The translations under genes and the position numbers were made by a program. Below are positions 58,674 to 64,000 of a stretch of DNA of 64,000 bases, one piece after another. Position 1 is the stretch's first letter. Each line of letters opens with the position of its first letter. Origin of the DNA: Kappaphycus alvarezii. Its lineage: Eukaryota; Rhodophyta; Florideophyceae; Gigartinales; Solieriaceae. The stretch spans positions 496,001 through 560,000 of the forward strand of contig NADL03000501.1 of the NCBI GenBank assembly GCA_002205965.3, in the 5' to 3' direction. The notes below the pieces were generated by a model that worked only from the letters and a program-made list of their open reading frames with translations, did no database searches and was not told the origin of the DNA.

Positions 58674-59789
58674 TCATTGAGGTCACCAACCATTATCCGA
58701 TTGTGTTCCATCTTGGTGGCCGCTTAATACCATAATTTTGATACACTACTTGGTTATGGACTTGCATTTCCGTTCAATAATCTTGTATTTCTTCGTTACA
58801 GGTTTGCACGGTTGATTAAATGTGCCGCGGTGCTTTAAAAAGCCATTAAATTGTGCCGACTTCGAATAATGCACTGTATATATGTACATTCTTCCTCAAT
58901 TCGGATAATTAGAGACGCGGGATATTTGGAAACACTCCAACTAATTGGCTATCCTTTATTTTAATTGGGAATGAATCGAATTCTAACTTCCTTCTCACTC
59001 TTCTGCCCCAAGGAGATCCACATGTTGAACAAGTGTCCACTATTTGGGGTGTACAGTCTTCTTCGCCGAAATCTGCCTCTACTACCTCATCATCTACCAA
59101 TCGGTGCCGGATGTAGTCAGTACCAGGTGTCTTCGCTTATTCCTTAGACGAAACGCTGTAAGTAGGAGGTGACGGTTTGGGTGACATATTGCTCGCGCTC
59201 GAAGAACCACTTTCGTCCAGGTCAAATTTTGGGCCTGTCGCGCTGAAAAAAGTGACAAAAAAAGTCGCATCTACAAGGGAATTGCTGTCGAAAAAGCACA
59301 AGGGAAACCATGGTCATTTCCAAGGGGTGAAGGGGGTGGTGTCTGAATGTGGGCGTGGGCATTCACAAGGTCTGGATGGTTGAATGGAAACCTTTGGGAA
59401 GAAGGCATGGCTGATGGACGCTGTGGCTGAAGAAGAAATGCGAATGCTGAAGAAGATTGGAGGGTATATGTACAACCTCTCGACAGATCAGATGTTGATT
59501 GCTTTTGTCAAGTGCGTCATTTTGCAAACATTGCTGACATCAAAGCTTCTGATTTTTTTATTGTTTTTTTCATGGTGTCGAAATATGTTCGTTCTGGACC
59601 AATGTGAAGGCTTTTGTATGGTGTACTTTACTGTACCTCGCATGGCAAACTGTTAGTTTCAATTGAGTCGGCGTGCACACTTATTATTTCCGTTTCGTAT
59701 TACTTAGTTCAAGGATTTTAATTAATTGGGCTTTTTACCGTGTAATGACCGTTTCGGTCCAAATGGGGGGTACGTTGTACAGACTATAC
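58674..59789. other. Region between copia RNase H and 3' LTR
   Basis: About 1.1 kb, longer than a usual copia 3' untranslated region. A minus-strand frame (59100-58909) contains CSTCGSPWGRRVRRKLEF and a plus-strand frame (59177-59383) is Lys/Gly-rich; neither is recognised. It may contain a further insertion. No LTR, TIR or RNA gene was found. Confidence 0.35.
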
Positions 59790-60944
59790 TGTACGAACGG
59801 TCTCGGCCAATCACAGGCCACGACTGATCTGACTTGGCAGATCCAATAATTTGTGCCCTAAACAGCCAAATGGCAGTAGTACCGTATTATGCTCCCGGTA
59901 ATACAGTGGCTATCGTCTACTGTATCTGCTATTATATAGCTATCGAACGGCTCTATAAGGAAGCCCTCACTGCCCGATCGGGGCGTGAGGAAAGAGGTAA
60001 TTTTTTGGGGGGATTCAGAGAAATATCCACTGTTCTAGTGACTGATTGAGCCCTATTTAAAATTGATATCGCGACGACTGTTATGTACACCAGTGGCGGC
60101 CTTTGACTGGCTGCGGCAACGAATCTCGTCGGTCTTCCTTTGCAACATCGATTCTAGCGTGTACTCCCAAGCCGGGCAGCGACGAACTTCAACTATCTTA
60201 GCATACACTGTCAACTAGGCTTGTACGTCTCTTGAAATACATGAAGTAAAGATGATTATTCTGTATGTACAGTAACAGTGCAGAACCTATTTGTGGTATA
60301 CCGCAAAATGATTCCCGGTAAAAATTCATACTTTTCAAATCAAATAATAAGAATTTCGAAAATAAAGCTCACCTCTCAGCTGGTCCGCGGTTTTCAGTAG
60401 CCCAAATCTCAGTCGCAAACAAACCCCAGGGCACCGAACTTGGTCACAGCATTTGGAGTAGAGTTGCGTATAGGGCGACTGGAAAAAGAACGTATTGAAA
60501 CGAGCTAGTGAGACAGAAATGACACTTTTTTGGATTCGGAACCTTTTACCGGGAAAGAACTAATACAAAACAGCCCATCTAAAATATTACAATAAATGAA
60601 TATTGAAAACAGTACAGAACGCAAGTATTTTAAAGTGTACTCTATTCAAGCGTTCCATACCTCACTATATGAATATATTCATGATGATCGCGGACTACAG
60701 TAGCGAGTACAACCTTTAACTATTTAGAATTTCGACAAAATTTCGGGCCATCGAGAAAAACAGCGAATGCACGCTGGAAATGGGCTGTCCCACAAACACT
60801 TAGCTGACTGTTACTGTACTGTTCTAGTGTCTCCATCTACTAAACAACCAAATACGGGATTGCAACTGCACCCCGGGGGACCTTTGTACCCGTTCACTTT
60901 GCCTTCCTTTCCCGCTCCCCCCCGCTTACACCGGGCATACTACA
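59790..60944 (+). repeat. Copia 3' LTR, split by an insertion
   Basis: 59790-60040 matches the first part of the left LTR (53310-53566) and 60822-60944 matches the second part (53557-53676). The break is at TCTAGTG in both. TATAAGG is conserved at 59954. Confidence 0.88.
60041..60817. mobile_element. 777-bp insertion in the copia 3' LTR, flanked by a 12-bp direct repeat
   Basis: ACTGTTCTAGTG stands on both sides (60029-60040 and 60818-60829), while the left LTR has this site once, in a diverged form. This is the signature of a target-site duplication of up to 12 bp. The insert has no coding frame of note and no obvious terminal inverted repeat. Its family is unknown; duplications of 8-11 bp would fit hAT or Mutator-type elements. 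Confidence 0.6.
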
Positions 60945-62627
60945 ACCGCATCATACAGGGCACGCTTACATCGTGCTTCCAAATACCATGTGAAACGGAC
61001 TCGGCACAGTCCATCTCTTCCTTCAAGCAGCTGCCGCCGCCAGCATCATGGATGGGTCCCCCAACGAGCCCGCAAAGCTCGATTCTCAACACGCGCAACT
61101 CGCGGCAGCTGAGGCATTCATGGCCTACTACCCCCGATCCCGTCCTTTCACAGGCCGAATCCGTTACGCGATCTCTCCCCGCCACAATCCCCGCCTAACC
61201 GTCATCCGCCGATCTTGGCCCCTATGCGCGCAACGTCCGTGCTGCCACGCCACGTACTACCTTATCCATGCTGGACAGGGTGCGGCAAGAGGCTATGGCC
61301 TCGGCCCACTGGAGGGACGATGAGTGGGTTATCTCTTGCATGCCCTCACGACACAATGATGCGGACATATGGCTCAGCAGTCGCGGACTGGCCTTCCGCT
61401 ACTGTCCTAGCGCTGTATTTCTTACCGCCGGCCCTGCCAGCACCACGTTCGTATATCGCTGGCACATGCTACAGTGCACAGAGATGTCCTGGTGCTGTTT
61501 GTCAAAGCATGCGTCAACGCGTTAGTTTTATGAGTTGGTGGTCTGCGGCGATGTGGGTCCTATCCGTGGCCACTTTGCACTCCGCTAAGAGGGCATGAAC
61601 TGGGTGATGGGTGGCAGGAGGAGGTGCAAGGAGCGATTAAGTAGAGAGTGACCAGGATGCTGGGTGATGAGCGGAAGCGGTGGCGATTGGTACTGTAGAC
61701 TACTTTCATCCCCCTGTACCACTGTCTATAGAAGTGAAGGATAAGTGCCATGGCGGAGCAAAGGGGCTTGACATCAGGTAAGGACTAGGCGAGCCCTGAG
61801 AAAGCACTGGGCGCTGTAAGCGTTGTTGGACTGTTGAAATTGGCTACAGCTGTGCTTGCTTTGTCCTTGCCAGTATTCGGCCCGAAATACGAGTGGCGGG
61901 CTGGCTAGTTGACGCCAAAGGTGCTGCGAAATCCGTGAAAGAAATTAAACGAAAGCTAGGTGCGTTGTAGTTTCTAGAGCAGCCACTAGAGGGCAATCTT
62001 TGGTTGAATGAGAATAGACCGCGGCGCAACTCAAATCCAGTGCCGAATAATCGTGTACTGCAGATGCGAAAGCCTGCATATCATGGCTATTGTAGGCACT
62101 GCTAAAGAGTACTGTACAGTAGAGCACAATGCTGCGCTGGAACAGAACCAAGGCATAATTTTAAACATACAATTTCCAGCAAAACTGTACAGGAGTACAC
62201 TTATGCCACAAACAGCAACAAGACTCGAGACGTCAACCGCCACCGCCAAATGAGCAACACGTGTAACTGTGGTGGAATCGCCAGCCAATAAATACACACC
62301 AAGTACACACAATACCCAATGGGTAGACTGTTGCAAGCTTTCAAAGTTTCACCTGTTGTGGCAACAGGTATTGCGGCAACATATATAGGCGTACTTCTAA
62401 TGTAACCACAATGCCCCGAATGTTTTTGTGATTGGCTTGCACAAGAGCATCCTCACGTGCACAGTACCTGCATGTTTCACCAATACAAAACCAAGCCGCT
62501 TTACACACGTAGCCACATAAAGTAACAAGTGCCCCATCGCAACAACCGGTGCATCAACCCCACCCCATTCCCGCCTCCTGTTTGAATCTATCACCCAATC
62601 TCCCCTTTCCTCCTCCCCCCGCTCCCA
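60945..62627. other. GC-richer region, unassigned frames, and ZIP upstream region
   Basis: 60945-61560 is clearly more GC-rich than its surroundings and has overlapping plus-strand frames (61048-61323, 61215-61598, 61268-61525). None shows a known motif, so they cannot be named; an intron-containing gene or an unknown element is possible. 61600-62350 shows no gene. A TATATAGG at 62383 lies about 245 bases before the ZIP start and is a candidate core promoter. Confidence 0.35.
62351..62369. other. Small perfect hairpin upstream of ZIP gene
   Basis: ACCTGTTG-TGG-CAACAGGT forms an 8-bp perfect stem with a 3-base loop, about 260 bases before the ZIP start codon. Could be a chance palindrome or a protein-binding dyad. 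Confidence 0.4.
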
Positions 62628-63509
62628 ATGTCACCCTCTCCCGACTCCCTCCCCGTTCCTCTTCCCTTTGCCCTCGCCGCCACGCTTTTAATTTTTCTAT
62701 CCGCTCTCCTCGGTGCCTCCCTTCCACTCCATTTCCTTTCTCACCTTTCACCACATTCCCCTCTCCTATGCCAAGGCCATTCCTTTTCGGCCGGTATTCT
62801 AACCGCTGCCGCTCTGGTCCACCTCTTCCCTGCAGGTGACCGTGCATTACAGCATCTTTTCCCCGACACTGAATTCCCCTATTCCGGAGTCCTTGCTCTC
62901 TCCGGAGTCGCTCTCGTCCTCTTCATGGAATCCTTCATGTCACATACACATTCCCCAAAACAACCCGACCAACATACTCCATTACTTGGAGAAATCGCCG
63001 TACGCTCCGTATCAAAGTACACAGATTCAGACGTTCCTACTAGACTTTCTACGGGCCAAGGTACGTATGGCAACGCCGTCGGGAGGTATATGCTCGCGGC
63101 CGCATTATCAGTCCATGCATGGGTGGAAGGGATAACGTTGGGTGCAAGTATTAGACATGGCGGCCAGTTTTTGGCCGTTTTAGCGGCCATTGTGGCCCAC
63201 AAGACGTTTGCGGCCATGAGTTTGGGTACTTCGTTGGTGGGGGAACTGGCTAGGGGGAGAAGGAGCGTTTGGATTTTGGTTGCGGTGTTTGCCGCTCTAA
63301 CGCCGGTTGGCGTGCTTATGGGTGTGATGATGTTGAGTGGTATGGGGGATTGGGAGGGAAGTGTCGTCAGTGCTAGTATGAATTGTTTGTCTGCTGGGGT
63401 GTTTGTTTGTGTCGTGTTTGGGGAATTGTTGCGGGATGAAAAGGATGTTAGAGTGGGTGGTTTTGTGGTCGGTGGAGGGTTGATGAGCCTCTTGGCTATT
63501 TGGGTCTAG
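62628..63509 (+). CDS. ZIP-family (SLC39-type) divalent metal transporter
   Basis: Intronless, 293 aa, starting at the ATG at 62628. Eight hydrophobic segments fit the ZIP topology, roughly at residues 12-37, 50-68, 85-104, 152-175, 179-203, 213-236, 246-268 and 275-293. Segment 4 carries SVHAWVEGITLGASI with H163 and E167. Segment 5 carries AAIVAHKTFAAMSLGTSLV with H191 and K192, the paired metal-site motifs of the family. The cytosolic loop between segments 3 and 4 is short and only modestly His-containing (HTHSPKQPDQH). ZIP proteins move zinc, iron or manganese into the cytosol across the plasma or an organelle membrane; the substrate cannot be told. No transit or signal peptide is obvious apart from the first membrane segment. 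The ORF looks complete and functional. Confidence 0.9.
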   Translation: MSPSPDSLPVPLPFALAATLLIFLSALLGASLPLHFLSHLSPHSPLLCQGHSFSAGILTAAALVHLFPAGDRALQHLFPDTEFPYSGVLALSGVALVLFMESFMSHTHSPKQPDQHTPLLGEIAVRSVSKYTDSDVPTRLSTGQGTYGNAVGRYMLAAALSVHAWVEGITLGASIRHGGQFLAVLAAIVAHKTFAAMSLGTSLVGELARGRRSVWILVAVFAALTPVGVLMGVMMLSGMGDWEGSVVSASMNCLSAGVFVCVVFGELLRDEKDVRVGGFVVGGGLMSLLAIWV

Positions 63510-63954
63510 GGCTGCTGGGTGGCTTGTCGAGTTGCGAAATTGGTTGTACTAGAATGGCAAGTGCTGTCGTGTTGAGTGGAAATGTGTTGGTGTTGACTTT
63601 TGGATTCTTGACGAAATGAGTGGAGATGGTTTACGTTAAGCATGGGGTGGAACTAGGTTTCAGCTTGGTGTCGGTGGAACAGTTGGAGCGGTGCCTCAAG
63701 TGGCATCTTGAGAGCATTTTATGTTTGCGTTGATGGTACTGTGTTTTTGGAGACGAAAATTAATGTCGAGGACGAGGAACCAATGCCAGTCTGCAGCCGC
63801 AGGCGCTTGGTCGACAGCCCCGGATTTGTACAAGGAGTTTAGTTCTCTTGAGAAGCGTAGAAAAACAAACTTTTGCCTCTGTCAGGTGCTTGGCATTACA
63901 GAATAACCCTGTAAAATCAAAATTTTAGGCTACTACAGTATCCGCAGAACTATC
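63510..63954. other. ZIP 3' flank
   Basis: G/T-rich for the first 200 bases, then ordinary. A 61-codon frame at 63721-63906 has no recognised motif. No gene called. Confidence 0.4.
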
Positions 63955-64000
63955 CATCTACAGTACTGTACTGTACGGTACGGTACTGTACGGTACTGTA
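63955..64000. repeat. TACTGTA / TACGGTA simple repeat at window edge
   Basis: CTACAGTACTGTACTGTACG continues with GTACGGTACTGTACGGTACT to the end of the window. It is a run of 5- and 10-base palindromic steps (GTAC cores), and continues off the right edge. Confidence 0.85.

Larger units (their letters stand above)
53310..60944 (+). mobile_element. Decayed Ty1/copia retrotransposon with both LTRs
   Basis: Direct LTRs at 53310-53676 and 59790-60944 share the start TGTAC.AACGGTCTCGGCC and the end GGCATACTACA or GCGCATACTACA. Between them are gag, protease, integrase, reverse transcriptase and RNase H in copia order on the plus strand. The right LTR is interrupted by a 777-bp insertion. No target duplication could be confirmed at the outer ends. 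LTR divergence and many stops indicate an older insertion than the gypsy element at 22-29.6 kb. Confidence 0.88.

Noticed and set aside
1-64000. CRISPR arrays, tRNA and rRNA genes
   Set aside because: No regularly spaced short repeats with unique spacers. No cloverleaf-compatible sequence with a GGTTCGAATCC-type box and no rRNA core sequence were noticed, though a covariance-model scan was not possible.

Overview
The window looks like a repeat-rich stretch of a multicellular (florideophyte) red algal nuclear genome; Chondrus crispus or a relative is my best guess. The basis is intronless host genes, a bacterial/fungal-type vanadium haloperoxidase family, dense decayed LTR retrotransposons and DNA transposons, and scattered TACTGTA/GTACAGTAC words. 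The taxon is an inference. No bacterial features (operons, Shine-Dalgarno sites) are present.

Layout. 0-3.9 kb: minus-strand relics, namely a copia-type gag fragment cut by the window edge and a C2H2 zinc-finger gene broken only by stop codons. 4.1-19.5 kb: a tandem array of three units of about 5.75-6.04 kb. Units A and B each carry an intact, protein-identical vanadium haloperoxidase gene with a secretion signal and a TATA promoter. Unit C is cut off inside the gene and abuts an old inverted LTR. 20.0-31.2 kb: a decayed transposase-like gene (possibly CACTA/Tnp2-type) split by a 7.5-kb Ty3/gypsy element with 720/717-bp LTRs and a perfect 5-bp target duplication (CAGAT). The gypsy element has gag-protease-RT-RNaseH-integrase and, after integrase, two related copies of a domain of about 115 aa that I do not recognise, joined by a Pro/Gly/Arg-rich linker.

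32.0-34.2 kb: a PIF/Harbinger pair (DDE transposase plus a Myb/SANT-like partner on the opposite strand), both broken. 35.9-37.0 kb: a very decayed gypsy gag. 38.5-39.0 kb: a small TIR element (MITE) with a 22-bp palindrome. 40.3-43.2 kb: a gypsy relic. 44.4-47.9 kb: a copia relic (minus). 49.0-52.4 kb: a Mutator-like (MULE) transposase relic (plus). 53.3-60.9 kb: a copia relic with both LTRs, the right LTR split by a 777-bp insertion flanked by a 12-bp direct repeat. 62.6-63.5 kb: an intact ZIP-family metal transporter gene.

The host genes with credible function are therefore the two haloperoxidase copies (secreted halide oxidation) and the ZIP transporter. Almost everything else is mobile DNA at different stages of decay. 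Coordinates of decayed elements are approximate, and all homology calls rest on motifs read by eye.
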